Below are positions 16,823-25,068 of a stretch of 64,000 nucleotides of DNA, one piece after another; position 1 is the first letter of the stretch; every line of letters starts with the position of its first letter. The stretch lies in NCBI GenBank assembly GCA_902598655.1, contig CACKCQ010000002.1, positions 1-64,000 of the forward strand, read 5' to 3'. The notes under the pieces are model-generated. The model saw only the letters and a program-made list of their open reading frames with translations, did not search any database and was not told where the DNA came from. The stretch comes from an uncultured Pelagibacteraceae bacterium. Lineage in GTDB: Bacteria > Pseudomonadota > Alphaproteobacteria > Pelagibacterales > Pelagibacteraceae. Position numbers and translations under genes: made by a program.

Positions 16823-17875
16823 ATGAGCTTTTTAGATTTAAAAAATGTGACTAAGATTTACCCAAATGGAACTAAGGCTGTTCATGAAACTTCATTAAGT
16901 GTTGATGAAGGTGAGTTTATGGTTTTTGTAGGACCTAGTGGATGTGGAAAATCAACTTTATTAAGAATGGTTGCAGGCTTAGAGGATATTACAGAGGGTG
17001 ATATTAATCTTGATGGAAAATTAATTAATGAGGTAGATCCGTCTGAAAGAGATGTAGCAATGGTGTTTCAGAACTATGCATTATACCCACATATGAATGT
17101 TTATAATAACTTGGCTTATGGTCTAAAAAACAGAGGAATTGACAAAGAAACAATTGAGCAAAAAGTAAATGATGCAGCTAAGCTGCTACAAATTTCAGAT
17201 TATTTACAGAGAAAACCTTCAATGTTATCCGGAGGTCAAAGACAAAGAGTTGCAATGGGTAGAGCAATTGTTAGAAATCCTAAAATATTCTTATTTGATG
17301 AACCTCTTTCAAACTTAGATGCAAAATTAAGAATTCAGATGAGACTTGAAATCAAAAAACTTCAGCAGAAAGTTGGAGTAACAAGCATATTTGTTACGCA
17401 TGATCAAGTAGAGGCCATGACACTTGCTGATAGATTAGCAGTTATTAACAATGGAATTATTGAACAGCTTGGAACTCCTATTGAGATATATGATAATCCA
17501 AAATCATTATTTGTTGCTGGTTTTATTGGCTCACCTCAAATGAATTTTTTAGATGGTAATATAAAAAATAAAACATTATCTGCAGAAGGTTTTGAAATTA
17601 AAGATATTGATAGTGACTTTGAGGGAGAAGTAAAATTAGGAATAAGACCTGAACATTTAAGTCAAAGTGAAAATAGTTTAATTAATTTAAAAGTAGACTT
17701 AGTGGAACAACTTGGTTCGGATAATCTTGTTTATGGTCAATTAAAAGACAAAAAAGACTTTTGTTATAGGTGTCCGGGAAATCTAACTATTGAAAAAGGT
17801 GCTGATCTAAGTCTTAATATTGAGAACAATAAATATTATATTTTTGATAAAAGCACTGGCAAAAGAGTTAATTAA
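16823..17875 (+). CDS. ugpC: Glycerol-3-phosphate ABC transporter ATP-binding protein
   Basis: This is a 350-residue ABC ATPase. It has Walker A (GPSGCGKST), the Q-loop in VAMVFQNYALYPHMNV, the signature LSGGQRQRVAMGR, Walker B IFLFDEPLSNLD and the switch His in IFVTHDQVEAMT. After about residue 235 comes the regulatory TOBE-type domain typical of UgpC/MalK proteins. It starts directly after the second ugpE stop, with GGAG as Shine-Dalgarno. It powers the UgpBAE importer at the inner face of the cytoplasmic membrane. MalK-type ATPases of other sugar systems look alike, so the assignment rests on context. Confidence 0.93.
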   Translation: MSFLDLKNVTKIYPNGTKAVHETSLSVDEGEFMVFVGPSGCGKSTLLRMVAGLEDITEGDINLDGKLINEVDPSERDVAMVFQNYALYPHMNVYNNLAYGLKNRGIDKETIEQKVNDAAKLLQISDYLQRKPSMLSGGQRQRVAMGRAIVRNPKIFLFDEPLSNLDAKLRIQMRLEIKKLQQKVGVTSIFVTHDQVEAMTLADRLAVINNGIIEQLGTPIEIYDNPKSLFVAGFIGSPQMNFLDGNIKNKTLSAEGFEIKDIDSDFEGEVKLGIRPEHLSQSENSLINLKVDLVEQLGSDNLVYGQLKDKKDFCYRCPGNLTIEKGADLSLNIENNKYYIFDKSTGKRVN

Positions 17876-17877
17876 TT

Positions 17878-18801
17878 TTGATTTTAAGCAAACCAAATCA
17901 TATAAAAATTTATGGTCACCGAGGAGCAAGAGGAGATCTTCCCGAAAACACTCTAGAAAGTTTTAAATACTTATTTGAAAACAATATTAATGCATACGAA
18001 ACTGATATTTTGATTTCAAAAGATTTTATTCCTGTGATTACTCACGACTTTAGATTAGATCCAAGTCTTACAAAAGATAACGAGGGAAATTGGATAGAGG
18101 ATGAAAATATAAAAATATATGATTTAACTTATGAAGAACTTTTAAAATTTGATGTTGGATCTTTAAATAAGTTATCTAGATATGGAAGAAGATTTGTTAA
18201 TCAAAAAACTTTAGAAAATCAAAAGATACCGAAACTTTCTGAATTATTAAATTTATCCTCAAAATACATATCTGAAAATCTATTAATAAATTTAGAAATT
18301 AAATCTACGCCTGATGAGGAAAATCTAACGCCGACTCCAGAAGAAATGGTTAAACTAGTTATGCAAGAGGTAAATAAGTCAACCTTACAAAATAAAATAA
18401 TTGTTTCATCATTTGATTGGCGAACACTGACAGAAATGAAAAAACTTTACCCTGAAATTTCAAGAGCTTATTTAACTTTTCAACAACAGGCTGGAATTAA
18501 AATTAAAAATACAATTTATAATAGATCTCCATGGATGAGTTACATGCCCTTTTTTGAAAATCATGAATTACCGAAAATTATAAAATCACAAGGCGGAGAA
18601 GCTTGGCATCCATACCACAAAGATATTACAAAAAAACTAGTAGATATTTCTCATCAAGAAAATTTGCCAGTGAACGTTTGGACAGTAAACAAAGATTACG
18701 ACATGTTAAAAATGGTTGAGTATGGTGTAGATGGTATCATGACAGATTATCCATTGAAGCTTAAAGAACTTTGTGAGAAAGAAAATATAAACTGGTTTTA
18801 G
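17878..18801 (+). CDS. ugpQ: Glycerophosphodiester phosphodiesterase
   Basis: The start is a TTG at 17878, two bases after ugpC, because the active-site motif GHRGARGDLPENTLESF lies within the first 30 residues and no ATG precedes it. The 307-residue protein has the GDPD family pattern: HRG with the general-base His, PENT, ETDI with metal-binding Glu/Asp, VITHD, then LEIKS and a late NVWTVNKDYDMLKMVEYGVDGIMTDYP. It has no signal peptide, so it is cytosolic and cleaves imported glycerophosphodiesters to G3P and an alcohol. Its position after the transporter fits this role. Confidence 0.93.
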   Translation: MILSKPNHIKIYGHRGARGDLPENTLESFKYLFENNINAYETDILISKDFIPVITHDFRLDPSLTKDNEGNWIEDENIKIYDLTYEELLKFDVGSLNKLSRYGRRFVNQKTLENQKIPKLSELLNLSSKYISENLLINLEIKSTPDEENLTPTPEEMVKLVMQEVNKSTLQNKIIVSSFDWRTLTEMKKLYPEISRAYLTFQQQAGIKIKNTIYNRSPWMSYMPFFENHELPKIIKSQGGEAWHPYHKDITKKLVDISHQENLPVNVWTVNKDYDMLKMVEYGVDGIMTDYPLKLKELCEKENINWF

Positions 18802-18810
18802 TTTATTTTA

Positions 18811-19530
18811 ATGGATTTAAATATAGTTAGTAATGAGGAAAAATTTTTAGCTGGAAAACTTGAAGGATATACTTTAAAAGGTGCTGAAAATAAATTTGAT
18901 GACAAAGGAAATCCTTTACCCTTTCCAGGTTGTACAATAATTTGTAATATTCCTCTTAATACCAATTTATCCGATGAAATTAGTAGTTTTCAAAAAAAAA
19001 TAAAAAATTTTAATCCAGAAAAAACTTATTTCTATTTACCTCAATCTAGTTTTCATATGACGTTATTTGATTGTTGTAATTTAAATACAAAAAATACAAA
19101 TAATTGGCCATCAGATATAGATCTTGATATGGATCACAAAGATATAGCTTTTGAATTAAATAAAAGAATTAAAAACTATAATTTTCCAAAAGAATTTAAT
19201 CTTAAACTAAAAACATTTTTTGGTGGTTATAGTATTATTTTAGAACCTTTTTCTAAAAAGGATGAAAAAATTCTTAGAAATTGTAGAGATGAACTAAGTA
19301 GCTTATTAAAAATTAAATTTGAAAACCATCAAAGATATACTTTTCATATTACTTTGGCATATATCTTAAGAGAGCTTAGTGAGATTGAAATAAGTAATTT
19401 AATTGAATTTAATAAAAAACTATTTTTAGACTTTAGTAAAAAATTTCCAAAAATTACTTTTTCAAAACCTGAAATGTGTACTTTTGAGAACATGTTAGAA
19501 TTTAAAAGTGTTAATCCTTCCAGTCTGTAA
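18811..19530 (+). CDS. DUF1868 family protein, predicted 2H phosphoesterase
   Basis: This 239-residue cytosolic protein has two HxT motifs, SFHMTLF (His82, Thr84) and TFHITLAY (His179, Thr181), which define the 2H phosphoesterase fold. The N-terminal KGNPLPFPGCTIICNI and the FYLPQSSFHMT context match DUF1868. Known 2H enzymes open or make 2',3'-cyclic or linear phosphodiesters, but DUF1868 has no established substrate. Its place between ugpQ (9-base gap) and glpK suggests it acts on a glycerol-derived phosphodiester, for example a cyclic glycerophosphate. That is inference. The fold call is firm. Confidence 0.82.
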   Translation: MDLNIVSNEEKFLAGKLEGYTLKGAENKFDDKGNPLPFPGCTIICNIPLNTNLSDEISSFQKKIKNFNPEKTYFYLPQSSFHMTLFDCCNLNTKNTNNWPSDIDLDMDHKDIAFELNKRIKNYNFPKEFNLKLKTFFGGYSIILEPFSKKDEKILRNCRDELSSLLKIKFENHQRYTFHITLAYILRELSEIEISNLIEFNKKLFLDFSKKFPKITFSKPEMCTFENMLEFKSVNPSSL

Positions 19531-19575
19531 CAGTTTTTACTTTTAGAAAAAAAAATTTAGGTATAGACTTAAATT

Positions 19576-21054
19576 GTGAAAAAATTTCTTGTTGCTATTG
19601 ACCAAGGCACAACATCAACTAGAGCAATTCTCTTTGATTTAGATGGTAATATAAAATTTACATCCCAGTTTGAATTTAATCAATATTTTCCAAAAAATGG
19701 ATGGGTGGAGCATAATCCAAACGAAATTTGGCTTACAACTCTAAAAGCGTTGAAAAAAGTAATAAAAAAAGCATCACTATTAAGAGGAAAAATATTAAGT
19801 ATAGGAATAACTAACCAGAGAGAGACAACTATTCTTTGGAATAAGAAAACAGGAAAACCAGTCTACAACGCAATTGTTTGGCAAGATAGAAGAACCCAAG
19901 ACTATTGTGAAGAGTTAAAGAAAAAAAATTATGAAAAAATTTTTAGAAAAAAAACTGGATTATTTATTGACCCATATTTTTCTGCAACTAAAATTAAATG
20001 GATACTAGAAAACGTAAAAAATGTTAAGAAACTTTTAAAATCAAATAATTTATTATTTGGTACTGTAGATACTTTCCTTATTTGGAAACTTACTAATGGG
20101 CAACATCATTTAACAGAAGCAACTAATGCTTGTAGGACCATGTTATTTAACATTAATAATAATAAATGGGATAAAGAAATCTTAAAAAAACTTAAAATTT
20201 CTGAAAATATTTTGCCAAAAGTTAAAAATTCAGCTGATAATTTTGGTTTAACAAGTAAGAGAATTGTCGGCAGTGAAATACCAATATCAGCAGTTCTAGG
20301 AGACCAACAAGCAGCTGCAGTAGGACAGTCATGCTTTGAAAGAGGTTCAGTAAAAAGCACATATGGAACTGGTGCCTTTGTCATAATGAATACTGGTTCA
20401 AAAAAAATTTATTCTAAAAATAAATTATTAACAACAATATGTTACAGATTGAATGGAAAAAATACTTATGCTCTTGAAGGATCTATTTTTATTGCAGGTG
20501 CAGGTGTACAATGGTTAAGAGATAAATTAAAATTTATTAACAATGCTTTTGATACGGAAACAATTGCTCAATCAAAAAAAAATAATGAGGGTGTATACGT
20601 TGTGCCTGCCTTCAGTGGAATGGGAGCACCTTATTGGAGGCCTGATGCAAGAGGGGTAATAACAGGTTTAACAAGAAATAGTGATTGGAAAACCTTAGTT
20701 AGAGCAGTATTAGAGTCAGTTGCCTATCAAAGTAATGATTTATTTAATGCAATGAAAAAAGATGGTTTAAAACCAACTAAACTTAAGATTGATGGAGGCA
20801 TGGTAAAAAACAACTGGTTTTCGCAATTTTTATCTGACATCATAAATATAAATACAGAAAGACCAAAGGTATTAGAAACAACTGGTTTAGGAGTAGCTTT
20901 ACTAGCTGGATATCAAATTGGATTATTTAAATCATTATATCAAATCAAGATGAAATGGAAAAAAGATAAAATTTTTAAGCCTAAAATAAACCGAAAAGTT
21001 AGGAACGATTTAATAAATGGTTGGAAATTATCAGTTCAGAAAGCTCTATTATAA
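19576..21054 (+). CDS. glpK: Glycerol kinase
   Basis: The start is a GTG at 19576 giving MKKFLVAIDQGTTSTRAILFD, the phosphate-binding N terminus of FGGY kinases. The protein has 492 residues, normal for GlpK, with GITNQRET, WQDRR, a glycerol-binding PYFSATKIKWIL and DQQAA, and the late GMGAPYWRPDARG and DGGMVKNN motifs. It phosphorylates glycerol to G3P with ATP. It lies 45 bases after the DUF1868 gene, and with ugpQ it allows use of both glycerol and glycerophosphodiesters. GlpD on the divergent arm then oxidises the G3P. No glycerol facilitator gene is seen in the window. Confidence 0.95.
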   Translation: MKKFLVAIDQGTTSTRAILFDLDGNIKFTSQFEFNQYFPKNGWVEHNPNEIWLTTLKALKKVIKKASLLRGKILSIGITNQRETTILWNKKTGKPVYNAIVWQDRRTQDYCEELKKKNYEKIFRKKTGLFIDPYFSATKIKWILENVKNVKKLLKSNNLLFGTVDTFLIWKLTNGQHHLTEATNACRTMLFNINNNKWDKEILKKLKISENILPKVKNSADNFGLTSKRIVGSEIPISAVLGDQQAAAVGQSCFERGSVKSTYGTGAFVIMNTGSKKIYSKNKLLTTICYRLNGKNTYALEGSIFIAGAGVQWLRDKLKFINNAFDTETIAQSKKNNEGVYVVPAFSGMGAPYWRPDARGVITGLTRNSDWKTLVRAVLESVAYQSNDLFNAMKKDGLKPTKLKIDGGMVKNNWFSQFLSDIININTERPKVLETTGLGVALLAGYQIGLFKSLYQIKMKWKKDKIFKPKINRKVRNDLINGWKLSVQKALL

Positions 21055-21084
21055 AAAATACAGATAAAAATTTAATTGTCGTTT

Positions 21085-21639
21085 ATGAAATATATAAATT
21101 TTATTCTTTTATTTTTGCTAAGTATTTTTAATTCAAATTATTCACAGGCTAATGATTTAGTAATAAGCGAACTGCAGAAGGGTGGGAAAATTGTATTTAT
21201 AAGACATTCACTTGCACCTGGAAATGGAGATCCTAACAATATTGATTTAACAAAATGTGATACTCAAAGAAATTTAAATCAAGAGGGCATAGAGCAATCA
21301 AAAAATATTGGAAAATTATTTAGCGAAAATAATATTCAAATTGATAAAGTGTTATCTAGTGAATGGTGTAGATGCAAAGATACCGCAAGATTTGCCTTTA
21401 ATAATTATGAAACCTTCAAAGGTTTAAACTCATTTTATCAAGAGAAGTTCTACAAATATAAGGATGAACAAATTAAAAGTTTAAAAAAATATATATCAAA
21501 ATGGAATGGTGAGAAAAATCTTATTTTAGTAACACATTTTGTAGTTATTTCAGAAATGTTAAATTTTGGTACATCATCTGGTGAAATTGTTGTTATAGAT
21601 AAAGATTATAAATTTATAGGAAGTATTGAAACCATGTAG
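21085..21639 (+). CDS. Exported histidine phosphatase family protein
   Basis: I take the ATG at 21085; a TTG three codons earlier is also in frame. Residues 1 to about 20 (MKYINFILLFLLSIFNSNYS) form a signal peptide. The histidine phosphatase signature reads VFIRHSLAPGNGDP, with RHS in place of the usual RHG, followed by CDTQRNLNQEG, VLSSEWCRCKDTA and the second catalytic His in LVTHFVVI. Some exported members of this branch are phosphohistidine or small-molecule phosphatases. It comes 30 bases after glpK, so it may release phosphate in the periplasm as part of the same regulon, an inference only. Confidence 0.78.
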   Translation: MKYINFILLFLLSIFNSNYSQANDLVISELQKGGKIVFIRHSLAPGNGDPNNIDLTKCDTQRNLNQEGIEQSKNIGKLFSENNIQIDKVLSSEWCRCKDTARFAFNNYETFKGLNSFYQEKFYKYKDEQIKSLKKYISKWNGEKNLILVTHFVVISEMLNFGTSSGEIVVIDKDYKFIGSIETM

Positions 21640-21667
21640 TAATTATACATGAGTATTATATTTAATT

Positions 21668-22522
21668 ATGAAAGTTGGATTTATAGGTGTTGGATGGATG
21701 GGTTTTGGTATTGCAAATAATATCCTTAAAAATAATCATGAATTATTTGTAATTGCCAATAAGAACAGAAAGCCAATTGATAGAATAGTTAAAGAAGGTG
21801 CAAAAGAAGTTAAATCCTATGATGAACTTTGTAAAAGTGAATTAGATGCTTTGTTTTTATGTGTTACGAATTCTCCTATAGCTCATGAAATTGGAAAAAA
21901 AATAGTTTCATTACTATCTGATAAAACAATTGTCATTGATATTACTACTCATAATCAAAATGGATCTCTTGAAATGGAGCAAATATTAAATGCAAACAAT
22001 ATTCCTTATTTAGAGTGCCCTGTAATGGGAGGTCCTGTTCAAGCGGAAGAGGGAATACTGGGAGGAATTGTTGGTGGATCTGAGGAAAATTTAAAAAGAT
22101 CAGAAGAACTTTTAAAATGTTTTTGTAAAAATTATTATCATTTTGGTGGGATTGGAAATGGCGCAAAAACAAAATTATTAAATAATTTTCTATCTTTAGG
22201 AACAGCAACATATGTAATTGAATTAATAAAAGCTGCAAAAAAATTAGATATTGATTTAGATAAACTTTATAAGGTAGCTCAATTAGGCTCAGGCAATTCT
22301 AATGCTTTAAAAAGGATTTTTGATAAGGTTTTAGAGGATGATTACACAGGTTTTAAGTTTACAGCGACTAATACACTAAAAGATTTAACTTATATAACTG
22401 ACTTATTAAAAGGTATGGATAATGCGGAAAAATTATCTGATTTGTCAAAATCATTTTATAAAAAAGCAGTTGATGATGGTGATGGTGAACTTTTTATAAG
22501 TGAATTAATAAAGAAGAATTAA
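21668..22522 (+). CDS. 3-hydroxyisobutyrate dehydrogenase-like NAD(P)-dependent oxidoreductase
   Basis: This is a 284-residue beta-hydroxyacid dehydrogenase. It starts MKVGFIGVGWMGFGIANN (Rossmann GxGxxG), then has CPVMGGPVQAEEG (the substrate-binding motif) and GNGAKTKLLNNFL with the catalytic Lys. Family members oxidise 3-hydroxyisobutyrate, tartronate semialdehyde or similar short hydroxyacids. It follows the histidine phosphatase by 28 bases and may be the last gene of the G3P transcript or independent. Its final bases overlap a small opposite-strand gene. The exact substrate is not determinable. Confidence 0.85.
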   Translation: MKVGFIGVGWMGFGIANNILKNNHELFVIANKNRKPIDRIVKEGAKEVKSYDELCKSELDALFLCVTNSPIAHEIGKKIVSLLSDKTIVIDITTHNQNGSLEMEQILNANNIPYLECPVMGGPVQAEEGILGGIVGGSEENLKRSEELLKCFCKNYYHFGGIGNGAKTKLLNNFLSLGTATYVIELIKAAKKLDIDLDKLYKVAQLGSGNSNALKRIFDKVLEDDYTGFKFTATNTLKDLTYITDLLKGMDNAEKLSDLSKSFYKKAVDDGDGELFISELIKKN

Positions 22523-22698
22523 TCTTTTTTTTCTTGTTTTTCTTTTTCTGCAAAGAATAAAGCAATCGCAAATAAAGTTGTCCATGCAATTCCTAACAAA
22601 GCTTTTGGACTAGTTTCAGCACTCCATATATCTAAAAAGATTGCACCTAATGCAAGACCAACTAGATAAATAACAATTGCAATATTTGTTTTGCTCAT
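22519..22698 (-). CDS. Small hypothetical protein with two membrane segments (59 aa)
   Basis: An ATG at 22698 opens a leftward frame of 59 codons, ending at 22519-22521, where its stop overlaps the dehydrogenase stop of the other strand. The product starts MSKTNIAIVIYLVGLALGAI and has a second hydrophobic run (LLGIAWTTLFAIALFFA), followed by a charged EKEKQEKKD tail. The two clean helices with a polar end, and an exact fit into the gap between the dehydrogenase and tRNA-Leu, favour a real small membrane protein. I do not recognise a family. Confidence 0.6.
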   Translation of the reverse strand: MSKTNIAIVIYLVGLALGAIFLDIWSAETSPKALLGIAWTTLFAIALFFAEKEKQEKKD

Positions 22699-22775
22699 AT
22701 CAATTAAGCTAATGTTTTACACTATTATTCTAATTGGACAATTATAAACAATCATATATAAAGCACCAATAATTT

Positions 22776-22860
22776 GGGCGAGTGGCGGAATTGGTAGACG
22801 CGTTGGTCTTAGGAACCAATAGTGCAAACTGTGAAGGTTCGAGTCCTTTCTCGCCTACCA
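22776..22860 (+). tRNA. tRNA-Leu(TAG), CCA encoded
   Basis: The 85-base cloverleaf has a 7-bp acceptor stem (GGGCGAG with CTCGCCT, one G-U), the class II D arm GGAATTGGTAGACGC, the anticodon loop CTTAGGA inside a TTGGT/ACCAA stem (anticodon TAG), an extended variable arm, GGTTCGAGTCC in the T arm, discriminator A and an encoded CCA. It sits just before tig. Confidence 0.95.
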
Positions 22861-22866
22861 TAATTT

Positions 22867-24336
22867 ATGAAAGTAACAGTAGAAAATAAAAAAGGTTTAG
22901 AAAAAGATATAAAAGTTTTTATCGATAAAAAAACTATATCTGGATATCTCGAAGAAAAATACGAAGAGATAAAAAAAGATGTTGTTTTAAAAGGATTTAG
23001 ACCAGGCAAAGTTCCTACAGAAATTTTAAAAAGACAATTTGGAAAAGCTGTATATGGAGAAGTAATAGATAAAGTATTAAAAGATACAACAACAAAAGCT
23101 CTTGAGGATAATAAAATTAAACCAGCTGGTCAGCCTAAAATTGATTTAAAATCGTTTGGTGAAGGAAAAGATCTTGAATACACAATTTCAGTAACAGAAT
23201 TACCTAATGTAGAAATTGGATCATTAAAAGATTTAAAAGTAGACGAGTACGTTGTTAAAATTGATCCAAAAGAAACAGATAAAAGAATTGATCAAATAGC
23301 AAAAACTCAGAAAAATTTTAAAGATGCTGAAGAAAGTTATGCAGCTAAAGTGGGTGATTTAGTTGTTTTTGATTATAAAGCAACAGTTGATGGTAAAGAT
23401 TTTAAAGGAAATGAAGGAAAAAATACCCAACTAGAACTTGGAAAAGATTTATTTATTAAAGGGTTTGATAAGCAATTAGAAGGAGTCAAAAACAAACAAG
23501 ATAAAAAAGTAGACGTTAAACTACCAGAAAACTTTCCAGAAAAAGAAGTAGCTAATAAATCTGCAGTGTTTGAATGTAAAATTACAGCTGTAAAAAAACC
23601 AGAAGAAACAAAAATTGATGATAACTTTGCGAAAAATTTAGGAGCAAAAGACTTAAATAATTTAAAAGAATTAATATCTAAACAAATCAATGATGAATTC
23701 AAAAATTCATTAGAGATGATTTCAAAAAAACAAATTTTAGAACAGATAGAAAAACAGAAACTAGATCAGCTACCAGCTAACCTTATTGAACAAGAGGTAA
23801 ATTTATTAGCTCAAGGTATGAAGGAAGAAGAAAAGAAAAAAAATATGAAATACTTTGAGGAACAAGCCAAAAAAAGAATTAAAACTGGTTTAATATTGAA
23901 TGCATTTGGTGAAAAAAATAAAATTAAAGTTTCTCAAGAAGAGCTAAATGCAGAAATACAAAAGCAGTTTAGAATGATGCCTGGACAAGAAAAAATGGTG
24001 AAGGAATATTATGAGAAAAACCCAGGAGCTATTGAGAGTTTAAGAGGTTCTATTTATGAAGAAAAAATAATAGGTGAACTAAAAAAAATTGCAAAAGTAA
24101 ATAAAAAGGAAATTAGTAAAGAAGAAGCTGAAAAAATATTAAAAGAGGAGAATGAAAAAAATTTAAAAGAGCAAGAAAAATTAGCAAAACTATCTGAGGG
24201 AGCTGATGATAAAGTAAAAGAGAAAAAAGAAGTTAAGTCTGAAGATAAAAAAGAAAAGAAAATAGCGAAACCATCTAAAGCTCCAAAAAAAGTAGCTAAA
24301 AAAACTAAATCGACAAAAAAAGTTAGCAAAAAGTAA
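22867..24336 (+). CDS. tig: Trigger factor (ribosome-associated chaperone and prolyl isomerase)
   Basis: The 489-residue product starts MKVTVENKKGLEKDIKVFI and carries the ribosome-binding GFRPGKVP loop near residue 45 with RQFGKAVYGEV next. A PPIase domain follows (VGDLVVFDYKATVDG ... LFIKGFDKQLEGV), then the helical C-terminal chaperone arms. The last about 70 residues are an almost pure Lys/Glu/Ala tail (KKEKKIAKPSKAPKKVAKK) that is longer than in most trigger factors. It folds nascent chains at the ribosome exit tunnel. It lies six bases after tRNA-Leu and 31 bases before clpP, the usual tig-clpP-clpX-lon order. Confidence 0.95.
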   Translation: MKVTVENKKGLEKDIKVFIDKKTISGYLEEKYEEIKKDVVLKGFRPGKVPTEILKRQFGKAVYGEVIDKVLKDTTTKALEDNKIKPAGQPKIDLKSFGEGKDLEYTISVTELPNVEIGSLKDLKVDEYVVKIDPKETDKRIDQIAKTQKNFKDAEESYAAKVGDLVVFDYKATVDGKDFKGNEGKNTQLELGKDLFIKGFDKQLEGVKNKQDKKVDVKLPENFPEKEVANKSAVFECKITAVKKPEETKIDDNFAKNLGAKDLNNLKELISKQINDEFKNSLEMISKKQILEQIEKQKLDQLPANLIEQEVNLLAQGMKEEEKKKNMKYFEEQAKKRIKTGLILNAFGEKNKIKVSQEELNAEIQKQFRMMPGQEKMVKEYYEKNPGAIESLRGSIYEEKIIGELKKIAKVNKKEISKEEAEKILKEENEKNLKEQEKLAKLSEGADDKVKEKKEVKSEDKKEKKIAKPSKAPKKVAKKTKSTKKVSKK

Positions 24337-24367
24337 TCACAAGTTGTATAAGTAAATCGAATCACTT

Positions 24368-24979
24368 ATGACAACAAAAATTCCAGAACACTTAAGCACT
24401 TTGATCCCAATGGTTGTTGAGCAATCAAGCCGCGGTGAAAGAGCTTATGATATTTATTCAAGATTATTAAAAGAGAGAATAGTTTTTGTAGTTGGACCAA
24501 TTAATGATGCTGTTGCATCTTTAGTTACTGCTCAATTATTATTTTTAGAGTCTGAAGATCCTAAAAAAGAAATTTCTTTATACATTAATAGTCCAGGTGG
24601 ATTAGTTACTGCAGGTTTAGGAATTTATGATACGATGCAATATATCAAACCTGAAGTTAGCACATTGTGCATTGGTCAAGCTGCAAGTATGGGATCATTT
24701 TTGTTAGCTGCAGGATCAAAAGGAAAAAGATTATCTTTGCCCAATTCAAGAATAATGGTTCACCAACCATCTGCAGGTTTTCAAGGTCAAGCAACTGATA
24801 TAGAAATCCATGCTAATGAGGTTATGTCTTTGAAAAAAAGGTTAAACGAAATTTATTCTAAACATACAGGTAAGTCAGTTGATCAAATTAAAGAAGCTTT
24901 GGAGAGAGACAATTTTATGACTCCAGATAACGCAAAAGATTTTGGTTTGATCGATAAAGTAGTAGAAAAAAGAGAATAA
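24368..24979 (+). CDS. clpP: ATP-dependent Clp protease proteolytic subunit
   Basis: The 203-residue product has IYINSPGG-type oxyanion residues ([13 protein letters not shown]), the catalytic Ser107 in [11 protein letters not shown], His132 in [10 protein letters not shown] and the final Asp in the [16 protein letters not shown] segment. It forms the tetradecameric serine protease chamber that works with ClpX or ClpA. The short N terminus before [10 protein letters not shown] suggests little or no propeptide. It lies between tig and clpX; the 89-base gap before clpX could hold a separate promoter. Confidence 0.97.
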   Translation: MTTKIPEHLSTLIPMVVEQSSRGERAYDIYSRLLKERIVFVVGPINDAVASLVTAQLLFLESEDPKKEISLYINSPGGLVTAGLGIYDTMQYIKPEVSTLCIGQAASMGSFLLAAGSKGKRLSLPNSRIMVHQPSAGFQGQATDIEIHANEVMSLKKRLNEIYSKHTGKSVDQIKEALERDNFMTPDNAKDFGLIDKVVEKRE

Positions 24980-25068
24980 ACAACAATATATAGTTTATTC
25001 ACAACCTATACTTGATTAAGAAGTAATCTTTGTAATAAAGTATTCAAATTGATTCGTTATAAAAAACT

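Noticed and set aside
24180-24336. Lysine-rich repeat at the end of tig as a DNA repeat element
   Set aside because: It is low-complexity coding sequence in frame with tig, not a genomic repeat or CRISPR.
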